DNA of 64,000 nt from Anaeromicropila populeti (GCF_900112775.1 NZ_FOYZ01000001.1:248001-312000); one strand, 5' to 3'. Positions 34,577 through 44,187 are shown, counted from the stretch's first letter. Program-made: numbers and translations. Notes: generated from the sequence alone by a model not told the origin.

Positions 34577-35926
34577 TTAATTTTCAATAAAGAAAGAGTA
34601 ATCATTTGTTTTTCTATCCAGTGTTTCAGACAATTCCTCATACATCTGTTCAACTCCACGAAATCCATATACTGGATTATTAGAAAATCTATATTTAAAG
34701 ACTTTATTCTTAGGAAAATAATTATTGTTACATATAACGATTGGATCGTCTAACTCATCAATGAGCTGCTGAATATCTTCAATATACTTAGACGCAAAAA
34801 TTTTCGCATCCAGATTATGTTCCAAAACTTCCTTTTCAAATATAAAAATTTTATCTTTTATGATAGACGGTTCGATGCCCACAATAATCGGATTCATTTC
34901 TAACTCTATTGCAAATTTTGTAAGTGCAAGTAATCTGTCACCTGTCTGATTCCATATAATGCAGTCTCTGCCTTTTCCAATCTTATGTACTAATTCTTTT
35001 CTCTTTTCTTCTAGCTTTTGCACTTCGTCAAAACTCTCAATATCTACCTCAATATCCAAAGTATCTGCAATATCCTTTAACCAGCTTATTGTTGCCTTTA
35101 AACCTATTGGTGTGGTTTCTTGAGAGTGTGGTATCCCAAATTGCTGATCCATTGCTTCAAAGAATCCGCGGGCAAAGAATAAACATAATGCGATATTTAA
35201 ATCAGCATCTTTCATTCTTCTTAATTTATCAAAAGTCATATCATCATTAAATATCTCATTAATCTTTATGCCTAACATATCAAGCATTCTTCTGACTTCT
35301 TCTATTTCCTTATCTTTGGTTGTATCCCACAGCCATCTTCGTAGAAACAGATTCACTTTCTTACTTGAATCAGAGGCATCTATTGCATGTTCTTTGCCTT
35401 CTCCTGCTATTGTTCCTAACATATGAAATGCATTCTCTGTTCCATGACGATATGATTTACCAGAATATCCACCTGTGTTAAGAAAGATGATTTTCTCTCT
35501 CAATCTGGCTGGTAATGATTCCACACACCCCTCAACATCATCACCGATAATATCTGCACAGCAATTGGTTAATATCGCTATTGTTTTATCTGGATACTTC
35601 TCCTCCACTTCAAAGATGCAATCCGTAAGTTTCTTTTCACCACCAAAGATTATTTCTTTTTCCGTTAGTTCAGTAGATAGATGCGCCTTATTATCACACT
35701 TATTGTGACTGCCCATTGCATTCAGGAAGTGGCGATTTCCCACACACCCTGTTGCTCCATGAACTAAAATTATTACATCTTGAAAATACGCTAATACATC
35801 GTATGAACCCCAAAAAGCACAAAATTGATGCATATCCATACATTCTTTGATTTTAAGTCTGTCACTTTTAACTAGTTTAACTAAGTCTATTAATTTTGCC
35901 ATCTTTCGTTCATTATTTGTATTCAT
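34577..35926 (-). CDS. Nitrogenase-like component 1 alpha-type subunit (NifD/NifE-like)
   Basis: 449 residues. P-cluster-type cysteines Cys36 (HQFCAFWG), Cys61 (VHGATGC) and Cys122 or 123 (TNCCADIIGDD). Cys248 in LNIALCLFFARG aligns with the FeMo-cofactor ligand Cys275 of NifD, given the following FGIPHSQETTPIG. The second cofactor ligand, His442 of NifD (MHSW), is not there: the matching C-terminal region reads KYRFSNNPVYGF. Retained Cys with missing His is the NifE and nitrogenase-like-reductase pattern. Probably a catalytic or scaffold subunit for a non-N2 substrate. Confidence 0.88.
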   Translation of the reverse strand: MNTNNERKMAKLIDLVKLVKSDRLKIKECMDMHQFCAFWGSYDVLAYFQDVIILVHGATGCVGNRHFLNAMGSHNKCDNKAHLSTELTEKEIIFGGEKKLTDCIFEVEEKYPDKTIAILTNCCADIIGDDVEGCVESLPARLREKIIFLNTGGYSGKSYRHGTENAFHMLGTIAGEGKEHAIDASDSSKKVNLFLRRWLWDTTKDKEIEEVRRMLDMLGIKINEIFNDDMTFDKLRRMKDADLNIALCLFFARGFFEAMDQQFGIPHSQETTPIGLKATISWLKDIADTLDIEVDIESFDEVQKLEEKRKELVHKIGKGRDCIIWNQTGDRLLALTKFAIELEMNPIIVGIEPSIIKDKIFIFEKEVLEHNLDAKIFASKYIEDIQQLIDELDDPIVICNNNYFPKNKVFKYRFSNNPVYGFRGVEQMYEELSETLDRKTNDYSFFIEN

Positions 35927-35952
35927 ATTATTTTGTATTCCTCAACCTTTTC

Positions 35953-36789
35953 TTATTGTATTTGCATTTTCATTGGTTGCTTTATCATGAAATCAAATTG
36001 CATATCGTCCATCGGAGTTGGTATCACGAAGTTTTCATTGGACATAATGTTGCTGGCTAGTTGGGAATATACCTTTGCCATATCTGACTCTGGACTTCCT
36101 TCTACAACTGTGGCATTTTTCAGCTCACACTCTTGCACGATATTGTCCCTTGGAATCCAGCCGATAACCTGTGAAGACAGATTTTTAGCTAAGCCTGTTA
36201 CAATTTCTTTCTCCATATATGCATTTCTCTGATTGCAAATAATGCCCCCCAATCGAACATCACTTCGCTGACCAAATCTTTGGATTGCTTTTGAAATATT
36301 ATTGGCTGCATATAATGCCATTGCTTCACCAGAGGTTACCAGATATACTTCTTTTGCAAAGCCCATTCGCAATGGAACTGCAAAACCTCCGCATACTACA
36401 TCGCCAAGGACATCATAGATTACAACATCAATATCTAATTCCTCAAAAATATTTAATTCATTAATCATTTCTATTGCAGTTATAATACCTCTTCCTGCAC
36501 ATCCCACACCAGGTTCAGGTCCTCCTGCTTCGATACAGTATGTATTAGAAAATCCCTTTGTTAAAATACCTTCCTTGGTTACCTTGACCGAACTTTCTCT
36601 GATATAGTCCAGCACGCTTGGCTTTGATTTTCCTCCAATCAGATTTTTTGTAGAATCCGCTTTTGGATCACATCCGATTTGTAACACCTTATAGCCGAGC
36701 AATGATAGTGATGCTGAAAGATTTGAACATGTAGTTGACTTACCAATTCCACCCTTTCCATATATAGCTATTTGCTTCATCTTTTTCAT
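35953..36789 (-). CDS. NifH-like nitrogenase reductase (Fe protein)
   Basis: 278 residues, nearly standard Fe-protein length. Walker [10 protein letters not shown] at 11-19, DPKADST at 41-47, the two ligands of the intersubunit [4Fe-4S] cluster Cys97 (PGVGCAGRG) and Cys133 (DVVCGGFA), and Arg100, the residue ADP-ribosylated in some diazotrophs. An ATP-driven electron donor for the D/K-like complex and perhaps a maturase. First of the nitrogenase-like genes in operon B, 26 nt before the D-like gene. Confidence 0.94.
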   Translation of the reverse strand: MKKMKQIAIYGKGGIGKSTTCSNLSASLSLLGYKVLQIGCDPKADSTKNLIGGKSKPSVLDYIRESSVKVTKEGILTKGFSNTYCIEAGGPEPGVGCAGRGIITAIEMINELNIFEELDIDVVIYDVLGDVVCGGFAVPLRMGFAKEVYLVTSGEAMALYAANNISKAIQRFGQRSDVRLGGIICNQRNAYMEKEIVTGLAKNLSSQVIGWIPRDNIVQECELKNATVVEGSPESDMAKVYSQLASNIMSNENFVIPTPMDDMQFDFMIKQPMKMQIQ

Positions 36790-36821
36790 AATCCTTCTCC
36801 TTATGATTTGTATATCAAAAC

Positions 36822-37313
36822 TTATTTATACTCGTCACTTATCTTCATGTATTTTCGTAATTCAATAGACTTTTCATTTTCAGCGTAGACTTCAAATCCA
36901 CATTTTTGAAATGTATGTATGGCTGCTTCGTTACCCTGCCATGTACACAAACGCATGTATTTCATATTTTTTTCATTACATATCTCTTCTGCCTTATCTA
37001 GAATTTCTTTAAAGACACCCTTCTTTCTATATTCAGGATGTACATTAATTAACCCTAGATACAGACATTCCTCATCGAAGTAAGATACATAAGTCATCCC
37101 CACAACTTCTTCGTTATCTGTGCATACGATAAATTTATATGGGTTCTCGTCCATCTGCTCAATCTTCTCTTTGATCTGATCATAGGTTCTGCCTGGACAG
37201 CATGCATTTTCCTTGGCAAAGGAACTCTTCTCAAGCCAATTGGCAAACATCTTGTCGAGGAACACAATTAAACTGTTACTTTCTTTTTGGTTGGTAATCT
37301 CTATTACTTTCAT
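36822..37313 (-). CDS. GNAT-family N-acetyltransferase
   Basis: 163 residues with the acetyl-CoA-binding signature [18 protein letters not shown] (the Q/R-x2-G-x-G/A region) and the C-terminal [16 protein letters not shown]. Between marR and the NifH-like gene. Could acetylate a pathway intermediate or give self-protection; substrate unknown. Confidence 0.87.
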   Translation of the reverse strand: MKVIEITNQKESNSLIVFLDKMFANWLEKSSFAKENACCPGRTYDQIKEKIEQMDENPYKFIVCTDNEEVVGMTYVSYFDEECLYLGLINVHPEYRKKGVFKEILDKAEEICNEKNMKYMRLCTWQGNEAAIHTFQKCGFEVYAENEKSIELRKYMKISDEYK

Positions 37314-37360
37314 CTTACAATAACATCCTCTTTCTTTCGTAATTGCATGTATACAAGCAG

Positions 37361-37816
37361 CTAAATATGCTTTGTAATAGCTTCATTTAGAATTTCAAGA
37401 CTTTCTAAAACGGATTCTCTTTTATCAGCTGGTATATTTTCTAAAATTCCTTTGAAATATTGCTGCATATTGTCTTGTATCATCTCATATAGTTGATAGC
37501 CATGTTCGGTAAGCGTAAGTGTAATGGATCGTCTGTCCTTCTCATTGACACAACTATTTAATAATCCTTTGGCAATCAACTTATGGGTAGTACGGCTCAT
37601 AATGCTTTTATCTGCATTTAAGCTAACACACAATTCGTTTAGAGTCATTTTTCCACTCTTTCCGATTTCCGTTATAATATGACACTGGGAAAATGAAATG
37701 GGACAACAATAATCTGTTTTTCCCTTTTCCAGTATAATTCCCAGTTTTTTCTCCATTGTTCTAATGAGTTCACGTAAAATTATTTCATCCATATTATATA
37801 CACTTTTTCTTGACAT
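37361..37816 (-). CDS. MarR-family transcriptional regulator
   Basis: 151 residues with a MarR winged helix: KMTLNELCVSLNADKSIMSR recognition region and the wing DRRSITLTLTEHG. First gene of operon B, and its promoter region holds several CAACTA/TAGTTG inverted repeats, so it most likely represses itself and the nitrogenase-like operon until a ligand, possibly a phenolic or the product, binds. Confidence 0.9.
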   Translation of the reverse strand: MSRKSVYNMDEIILRELIRTMEKKLGIILEKGKTDYCCPISFSQCHIITEIGKSGKMTLNELCVSLNADKSIMSRTTHKLIAKGLLNSCVNEKDRRSITLTLTEHGYQLYEMIQDNMQQYFKGILENIPADKRESVLESLEILNEAITKHI

Positions 37817-37924
37817 TCACTAAATTATGAAGTATCACTCTTTCCTTTCCTAGATTTTGTCTATAAAACCTTTCAGTTACTTTGGACTTTTTTCTTATGT
37901 TTATCAGCCCTTTTCATTAAATTT

Positions 37925-37953
37925 ACAGTATCATAATTAGTTGCATTTGTCAA
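37925..37953 (-). promoter_or_regulatory. Operon B (marR) promoter
   Basis: On the minus strand TTGACA (37953-37948), a 17-nt spacer and TACTGT (37930-37925) with TGA directly before the -10. The perfect -35 and extended -10 make it a credible sigma-A promoter about 110 nt upstream of marR. Confidence 0.6.
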
Positions 37954-37998
37954 CTATTTAGTTGCAATTAACAACTATTTAGTTGATAGTTACAACTA
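37938..37998. promoter_or_regulatory. MarR operator array
   Basis: Two identical copies of CAACTATTTAGTTG (37951-37964 and 37972-37985), each an inverted repeat CAACTA/TAGTTG, lie 21 bp apart, two helical turns. A further TAGTT-AC-AACTA palindrome is at 37987-37998 and a TAGTTG half-site at 37938-37943. The first copy overlaps the -35, so binding would block the promoter. The last palindrome overlaps the stop codon of the permease gene. Confidence 0.7.
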
Positions 37999-38688
37999 CT
38001 TAGCACCACATCCCTGCTGCTTCAACTCTATTTTTTTTGCAACCCTTGAGAGCGCAAAGCAGAATACAAAATATAGTCCACCCATTACTATGTAGGAAAA
38101 TACAAGCTTATTCGGTTCTCTCTGACTAAGCATTATACCTGTCTGAGTCAAATCGATAAGACCTATAATAGATATGACTGAAGTATCTTTGAAAAGGGAT
38201 AACAAGAATCCAACAAACGAAGGAAGCATCATTCTTAATGTCTGAGGTAAAATAATATGTATAATACACTGGGAATAAGACATTCCCATACAGGATGCTA
38301 CCTGCCACTGTCCTTTACTGATGTTCATAAAACCAGCACGAAAAATCTCCGACTGATTTACTGCTGAATACAAGGTAACGGAAAGATACGCACTTAAAAA
38401 GAGTGGCAATGTCTTCCCTGAAAAAAGAGGAATTAGAAAATAGAACCAAAAAACGATTAACAACAAAGGCAAGGCACGAATCATTTCAACAATAAATGTA
38501 GTAATTTTACGGATAACAGCCTTTTTTGATATCCGGCCCAATACTAAGAGTAAGCCCAATACAAATCCTGAAACCATTGTAAGTAATGCTAGGATAATAT
38601 TAATTGCAAGTCCACCAAGCTCCCCTTGTGGAAAGGGTCCAATCAAGAACATCTTTATTATTTTTAGAATATCAGTCATTTTTTTCAC
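37996..38688 (-). CDS. Polar amino-acid-type ABC transporter permease
   Basis: 230 residues, about five membrane segments, HisM/HisQ-type permease. The EAA-like loop is ASCMGMSYSQCIIHIILPQ. Pairs with the next permease and the fused ATPase. Last gene of operon C; its stop codon lies in the MarR operator array of operon B, so read-through from operon C into operon B is possible. Confidence 0.88.
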   Translation of the reverse strand: MKKMTDILKIIKMFLIGPFPQGELGGLAINIILALLTMVSGFVLGLLLVLGRISKKAVIRKITTFIVEMIRALPLLLIVFWFYFLIPLFSGKTLPLFLSAYLSVTLYSAVNQSEIFRAGFMNISKGQWQVASCMGMSYSQCIIHIILPQTLRMMLPSFVGFLLSLFKDTSVISIIGLIDLTQTGIMLSQREPNKLVFSYIVMGGLYFVFCFALSRVAKKIELKQQGCGAK

Positions 38689-38708
38689 CTTCTTTATCCA
38701 TATACAGT

Positions 38709-39410
38709 TCAGTTTTTAGTAGCTAATACATGCTTTTCTGCCAACGAAGCCAGATGGCTCAACACAAAGTTGATGGTCAAATAGAATATGGTTGCTAATA
38801 TGGTCACTTCCAATCCTCTGAATGTGATGGACTCAATCTGCTGGGTAGCCCACATAATCTCATGTACTGATAAAGATAATGCCAACGAAGTATTTTTCAC
38901 ATTATGAATAATTCTAGTAACTAGAGGTGGAAAACAGTTTCGTATCGCTTGAGGCCAGATAATATATTTCCATATATGGGCTTTTGAGTGACCTAACGAG
39001 TACGCAGCTGCAATTTGTTCTCTCGGGACAGCCATGATTCCTCCACGAATGATTTCACTAATGTATCCACTGCTGCTGATTGATAATCCTGCTATTGCAG
39101 CCCAGTAATTGAGCATTGTGCTGGAATTGAGTGCTATTTCGATTTTCTCTGGAAAAAGTTCCGGAAATACGTAGTAAAAAAACAGCAGCCAGATAAGTGT
39201 AGGAATATTTCTGCACAACTCTATGTAAACGGAAGAAATGAAATGTATTAGTGGATTCGTTGATAAATTACCAAAAGTAACAAATACCCCTATAGCAACG
39301 GCAATCAAAGACGACAGTATCATAAGACTTATTGAGCATTGAAGTCCCTGCAATATCCATTCTAAGTATTGCCCACTTAAAATTGCCTGCCAGTCAAATT
39401 CGTAATTCAT
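38709..39410 (-). CDS. Polar amino-acid-type ABC transporter permease
   Basis: 233 residues, about five membrane segments, with the coupling-helix loop AAYSLGHSKAHIWKYIIWPQ. Second membrane subunit of the importer; 20 nt before the other permease gene and 21 nt after the ATPase fusion gene. Solute not predictable. Confidence 0.88.
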   Translation of the reverse strand: MNYEFDWQAILSGQYLEWILQGLQCSISLMILSSLIAVAIGVFVTFGNLSTNPLIHFISSVYIELCRNIPTLIWLLFFYYVFPELFPEKIEIALNSSTMLNYWAAIAGLSISSSGYISEIIRGGIMAVPREQIAAAYSLGHSKAHIWKYIIWPQAIRNCFPPLVTRIIHNVKNTSLALSLSVHEIMWATQQIESITFRGLEVTILATIFYLTINFVLSHLASLAEKHVLATKN

Positions 39411-39431
39411 AATTATCTCCTCTAATTGAAA

Positions 39432-40940
39432 TTATACATCCCATTTTTCGAATGGTCTTAAAAACTTCTTATCTTTCGTCTTAAACCACGTGTTAAAAAT
39501 CTTCTCATAATCTCCTGTGTCGTAAATATCAAGCAAAATGTTATTTAATTCATTCAGCCACTGGGAATCATTTTCCGAAACCCCTATAGAAAAGTAGGAA
39601 TAACAGCATACTTCTGGGTGATATTGAAATTCCTCCTTATCAATCTCCGTAGTGATGAAATAATTACCGATGATTTCATCACTTGCGTATCCTTCTACAA
39701 GTTTATTTTTCATAGCTTCAAATGCCTGGGCATCTGATGAGTAGGCAATAAAATTAGGTTTCTCCAAATTGCACTTTTTGAAACAAGATTCAATCTCATT
39801 TGCCGTACTTGTCCCTATGGAATAAGCAATATCTTTCCCCGCAAGATCCCGTATGGACTTTATATTGTCTTTGTACATAAGAATCTTTTTACAATCTTGA
39901 AGATAGGAAACACTGAAGTCAATCATTTTATCCCTTGATTTGGTATGATTTAATTTCGCAATACAAGCATCCACTTTGTTGGCAAGGATATAATCCATTC
40001 TGTTTTCATTTTTTAGAAGAATCAGATTCAAAGTTACATTTAAACGCCGTGCAATACTATGCGCCAAGTCTACGTCAAATCCTATCAGTTCTCCGCCTTT
40101 CTCATGAAAGCACATAGGTGGGGCATTATCTACAATTCCAATATTAATGGAACCTCTCTTTTTTATATCATAAAGTCTAGACCTTTCATTGTGGATTTTA
40201 TTCATAAATAACTTGGTACGTTCCATTTTGGGATGCATAATAATATCATGAGGTTTCCCTATCTCGATAAGCTCTCCTTTATCAAGAAATGCCACTCGAG
40301 TAGCAACTCTACGGGCAAAACTTAATTCATGCGTAACAACTACCATAGTCATACCATCTTTAGAAAGCTGAATCAGAGTATCCAGCACTTCATTAATCAG
40401 TTCCACATCCAATGCAGATGTTGGTTCGTCAAATAACATAACTTTCGGCTGCATAGCTAGACTTCGCACAATTGCTACACGCTGCTGCTCTCCACCCGAT
40501 AACTGGGAAGGATAGAAATGAATTTTTTCCTCAAGACCAACTTTTCTAAGGATAGGAATCGCAATCGCCATGGCATCCTCTTTTGTCTTTTTCTTCACTT
40601 TCCTTACAGCAAGAGTTACATTATCAAGGACAGTCATATGTGGGTAAAGATTATATTGCTGGAAAACCATGCCAACCTCTGCCCGCTTTTTCCCGCTGAC
40701 TGCAACACCATTTTTGCAATTATAGACCTCCTCATTAATTAACACTTCTCCCGTCTGGATATTCTCAAGCCCATTTATGATTTTTAGCAATGTACTTTTT
40801 CCTGAACCACTTGGTCCAAGAAGAACTAATACTTCTCCGTTATACACTTCTAAATCAATATTTTTCAATACCTGAACATCACCATAGGACTTATTGACAT
40901 TCTTGATTTTGATGATTTCTCTTTTGTCCACAGCGCTCAT
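39432..40940 (-). CDS. ABC ATPase fused to a cytoplasmic solute-binding domain
   Basis: 502 residues. Residues 1 to about 255 are a polar-amino-acid ABC ATPase: Walker A GPSGSGKST, signature LSGGEQQR, Walker B VMLFDEPTSALD, switch His in VVVTHE. From about residue 265 a family-3 solute-binding domain follows (INIGIVDNAPPM, GFDVDLAHSIARRL, RDLAGKDIAYSIGTST), a diverged relative of the lipoprotein SBP of this operon, with no signal or membrane segment between. Both parts must be cytoplasmic, so the second may sense internal solute and gate transport. It overlaps the oxidoreductase gene by 50 nt, so a later start is possible. Confidence 0.9.
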   Translation of the reverse strand: MSAVDKREIIKIKNVNKSYGDVQVLKNIDLEVYNGEVLVLLGPSGSGKSTLLKIINGLENIQTGEVLINEEVYNCKNGVAVSGKKRAEVGMVFQQYNLYPHMTVLDNVTLAVRKVKKKTKEDAMAIAIPILRKVGLEEKIHFYPSQLSGGEQQRVAIVRSLAMQPKVMLFDEPTSALDVELINEVLDTLIQLSKDGMTMVVVTHELSFARRVATRVAFLDKGELIEIGKPHDIIMHPKMERTKLFMNKIHNERSRLYDIKKRGSINIGIVDNAPPMCFHEKGGELIGFDVDLAHSIARRLNVTLNLILLKNENRMDYILANKVDACIAKLNHTKSRDKMIDFSVSYLQDCKKILMYKDNIKSIRDLAGKDIAYSIGTSTANEIESCFKKCNLEKPNFIAYSSDAQAFEAMKNKLVEGYASDEIIGNYFITTEIDKEEFQYHPEVCCYSYFSIGVSENDSQWLNELNNILLDIYDTGDYEKIFNTWFKTKDKKFLRPFEKWDV

Positions 40941-43900
40941 CTTCTCTCTCCTCCTCTTTCACAACCCTAACCATGATATCTCCAAAAGATGGCATCCCCG
41001 TTATCTTATTCATTTTAGATGAGTCATACATCCTATTCACATTCGGTGTATAGGAGGCTGCTTCTACGAAAGCCTTCGCTGATACTTTTCTTCCTCCCGA
41101 ACCGAAAGTTGTCTTAATAACCCCAGCTTTTATAGCGTTTGAAAGAAATGCTTTTCCAATAAGATGTGTTCCATTTGCATTTTCAAGCCGTATCTTGTCT
41201 CCAGTGTGAATTCCCATCTCATTTCCCTCTGTTTCGTTAAGCAAGAAAACTGGTATTGCAATTGTGTTTTTATCACATTTGGCTTGAACAAGCACATCAT
41301 TTAGTTTCCTGTTTGCTTCTGTTTCAAGATCTGCCAGAGAACTACACACCTGGGTCATGGTTCCTGTCTGATGTGTCCTGCCTGTAATTAGGTAAAATGG
41401 ATACTGCTTTTTTATTTCCTCTGTAAATTGACTATTATTTTCTTTCCACATAAATGCTGTTGTTTTATAACAACCCGCTTTATCACTTGATTCCACCTTA
41501 TAACGGAAATTAAACTGGAATTTTCCCGAACCTGTCATAGGCAGATACCCAGATGGCGTGCCTCCGTTACTCGACCGATAGCGATAGTAACTGACTGGCC
41601 AAGCTGCAACCCCATCATTTTCCCTTAACCAGCTAACCGTTAATGATTCTCCCTTATGAATAAGTTCTCCTTCCACATAAACATTGGGATTATCAGGTAT
41701 TCCTTCAATCAAGGCTCCTTCTGGGTACTGGGCATATGGCAATGGTTGTCCAATATTCCTTAAGCCTGGACAACTGCGCAGCTGTGTATTGAGTAAATCT
41801 TCTTCCGATTGATAGCAATTGAGCTTGTTATGAGCAATCTCCTCATCTCCAGCCTCTACTAACGCAGAAGCCAGATTCTGCATAATCCAGAATGGCGTCT
41901 TAGATTCATATTGTGGTGCAATTACACGATCTCTTAATGCGATTTCAGGATTTATAGTATACTGGTCACTTAACCCCATCTTCTCCAGATAACTGCATTC
42001 CGGAAGAATAAAGTCAGCATATCTGCCAGTCTCATTCATATGAGTATCAATATGTACAATTAGTTCCAACAGCTTTTCGCCGTTTTGTTCTGCCTGAAAG
42101 GCGTCTATCCACTCATTGGTATTACCGCCTGTATACAGTGGATTGCCTGTTCGGTTAATAAAGGCTTTTATCGGATATGTATGTCCCCTAAACGATCCCT
42201 TCTTTAAGGTAATTCCATTACGTATATTGCTTGGAATCGTGCTTACAGTTCCTCTCCAGGCAAGGGGGAAATCTCCATACAGATCTTTATGAAGTTGGAG
42301 ATAATTACCGTACCTCTTCTCACCATTTACAATTCTGAAAGTAGTCGAACTCCCGTTTATTCTTCTACTTGGAAGATTAAGAATTGGCTTGACCGCCCCC
42401 GAAAAAACCAATCCACCTGGTACATCTATATTGCCTGTTACTGCACATATTACATTTGCCAAAACCGAAGTAACATCCCCAGCTAAATGATGCGCTCCTC
42501 CATGCATTCCCATTTCAATGGCTGCTGGTTTAGTTATTCCCATTAAATGCGCTAGCTGTATAATCTTGCTTTGCTCAATTCCTGTCTTTTCTTCTCCCCA
42601 TTCTGGGGAAAAATATAAGAAGCCGTTTGTTTCATCCTTCATCCTGCTCTGGTTGAGAAACTCCTGTTTAAATTCTCCCCAGCCTTCTGTGTAATTTTCA
42701 ATAAAATTATGATCGATATACGACGCATTTTTATTTTCCCTATTATCATGAGTAATGATATAGGAAAGCATACATGCCAATAATTCGGCATCTGTACCTG
42801 GTGTAACAGGCAGCCACATATCTGCCTTTGCTGCCGAATTAGTAAATGCCGGATCGATCACCACATAATACATCTGATTGTTTACCTGTGCTTCTGGAAT
42901 GCCACGAGACATATAATGAAACCGGGTAGCAACTAGCGGATTGGCTCCAACATTGATAAGGAGTTTTATATCATGCTCTTGCTTCTGATACATTTCATTG
43001 CTGGAATTCCTTAGTAAAACAGGTCGCTGAATATCTGGCAGAGGTCTTTCATCCCCCATCATCAGCTTGGATCCCCATCTGCGATTCGTATCACATATTG
43101 CACTATGGGTAAATGTATTTGGCGTTCCAAAGGCATGGAACAACATCATGTAAGGTTCTGTATCTGTCAAATCTCCACAATCTAGAATAACCGATTCTGC
43201 ACCGTATCTCTTCTTGATATTTAGAAGTTTCTTAGATATCTCATCTAACGCATAGTTCCATGAAACTTCCTTCCATCTTCCACTCCCTCGCTCCCCAACT
43301 CTTACAAGCGGTACCTTGATACGTTGTGGAGAATACACAAGTTCTAATCCTGCTGCACCTTTTGCACAGATAGTTCCCTGATTATTGAATGATTTTGGAT
43401 TACCGCAGATTTTCTTGGCCTGCCCATCTTCAACAAGTACTCGAATACTACACTCCGCCGGACACATCAGATCCACTGTATTGATATATGTTTGTTTTGA
43501 AATTGGTTTTCTCTGCACCAACTCTGAACGTGGAAATTGAAAATTGTACAAAGAAAGATCTATCGATGTTAATGATTCGAAATGATTTTTTCCCCGTTGT
43601 ATATAGAATACCTTGGGCAGGGATGAAGTTAATGTTTTCTGTACATACAAATAATTTTGATTTTCCTTAAGCATCTGCACTATTTCACTTTCCTCATGAT
43701 TCAGAACTCCAAAGTGCAATGCTTTCCCCATGCAGTTTTGAACACAGGCAGGCTGTAATCCCTGTTGTAGTTGTTCCCAACAAAAATCACACTTATTTAA
43801 CAAGTTAAATTCTTTCTGATACCTGATAGCACCAGATGTACATACTTTTAGACAAGAGAAACAGTAAGCGCACTTTTCCTCATCGTACAAGACAACTCCC

Positions 43901-44181
43901 TGTTCCGTGAGGTAAAGTGCATTGCTGCTGCAACACTTTGTACAGATTGGCATTTCACAGTGATTGCATAATGCTGGGAAGAAAATCCGCTTTTGATTTG
44001 GATATGAGCCAATATCCTGTATATGTAATTTTATGCGTCCTGCCTTCCGAGGCAGATTATGTTCTTTTTGGCAGCTCACTTGACATGTATAGCATCCAAT
44101 ACATTTATCAAGGTCAATAATCATTCCGTATTTATCAACGTAATTTTCCATGCCTGCATTAATACCTCTAAGCCTCTCCAT
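40891..44181 (-). CDS. Fused ferredoxin/molybdopterin oxidoreductase (DMSO-reductase superfamily)
   Basis: 1096 residues. Residues ~18-170 form a DmsB-like four-[4Fe-4S] module (CIGCYTCQVSC, CNHCEMPICTKCC, CAYCFSCLKVC, CDFCWEQ...C). After ~residue 228 comes a molybdopterin catalytic subunit: CPAECSIRVLVEDG with its Fe-S cluster, then cofactor-binding domains; Cys in HSAICDTNRRWG may be the Mo ligand. These subunits are usually separate. No Tat signal, so cytoplasmic. Closest in layout to polysulfide/thiosulfate/arsenate-type reductases; substrate unknown. Close to mobA/mobB and the importer genes. Confidence 0.87.
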   Translation of the reverse strand: MERLRGINAGMENYVDKYGMIIDLDKCIGCYTCQVSCQKEHNLPRKAGRIKLHIQDIGSYPNQKRIFFPALCNHCEMPICTKCCSSNALYLTEQGVVLYDEEKCAYCFSCLKVCTSGAIRYQKEFNLLNKCDFCWEQLQQGLQPACVQNCMGKALHFGVLNHEESEIVQMLKENQNYLYVQKTLTSSLPKVFYIQRGKNHFESLTSIDLSLYNFQFPRSELVQRKPISKQTYINTVDLMCPAECSIRVLVEDGQAKKICGNPKSFNNQGTICAKGAAGLELVYSPQRIKVPLVRVGERGSGRWKEVSWNYALDEISKKLLNIKKRYGAESVILDCGDLTDTEPYMMLFHAFGTPNTFTHSAICDTNRRWGSKLMMGDERPLPDIQRPVLLRNSSNEMYQKQEHDIKLLINVGANPLVATRFHYMSRGIPEAQVNNQMYYVVIDPAFTNSAAKADMWLPVTPGTDAELLACMLSYIITHDNRENKNASYIDHNFIENYTEGWGEFKQEFLNQSRMKDETNGFLYFSPEWGEEKTGIEQSKIIQLAHLMGITKPAAIEMGMHGGAHHLAGDVTSVLANVICAVTGNIDVPGGLVFSGAVKPILNLPSRRINGSSTTFRIVNGEKRYGNYLQLHKDLYGDFPLAWRGTVSTIPSNIRNGITLKKGSFRGHTYPIKAFINRTGNPLYTGGNTNEWIDAFQAEQNGEKLLELIVHIDTHMNETGRYADFILPECSYLEKMGLSDQYTINPEIALRDRVIAPQYESKTPFWIMQNLASALVEAGDEEIAHNKLNCYQSEEDLLNTQLRSCPGLRNIGQPLPYAQYPEGALIEGIPDNPNVYVEGELIHKGESLTVSWLRENDGVAAWPVSYYRYRSSNGGTPSGYLPMTGSGKFQFNFRYKVESSDKAGCYKTTAFMWKENNSQFTEEIKKQYPFYLITGRTHQTGTMTQVCSSLADLETEANRKLNDVLVQAKCDKNTIAIPVFLLNETEGNEMGIHTGDKIRLENANGTHLIGKAFLSNAIKAGVIKTTFGSGGRKVSAKAFVEAASYTPNVNRMYDSSKMNKITGMPSFGDIMVRVVKEEEREDERCGQKRNHQNQECQ

Positions 44182-44187
44182 TCATTA

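Noticed and set aside
33247-36789. Conventional nitrogen-fixation operon (nifHDK)
   Set aside because: Subunits are short, the His442 equivalent is missing, there is no second EN pair, nifS, nifU or nifX, and the operon is full of carrier-protein and tailoring genes.
33247-36789. Chlorophyllide or F430 (Cfb) reductase
   Set aside because: Those systems do not need NifB or homocitrate synthase, and no tetrapyrrole genes are near.
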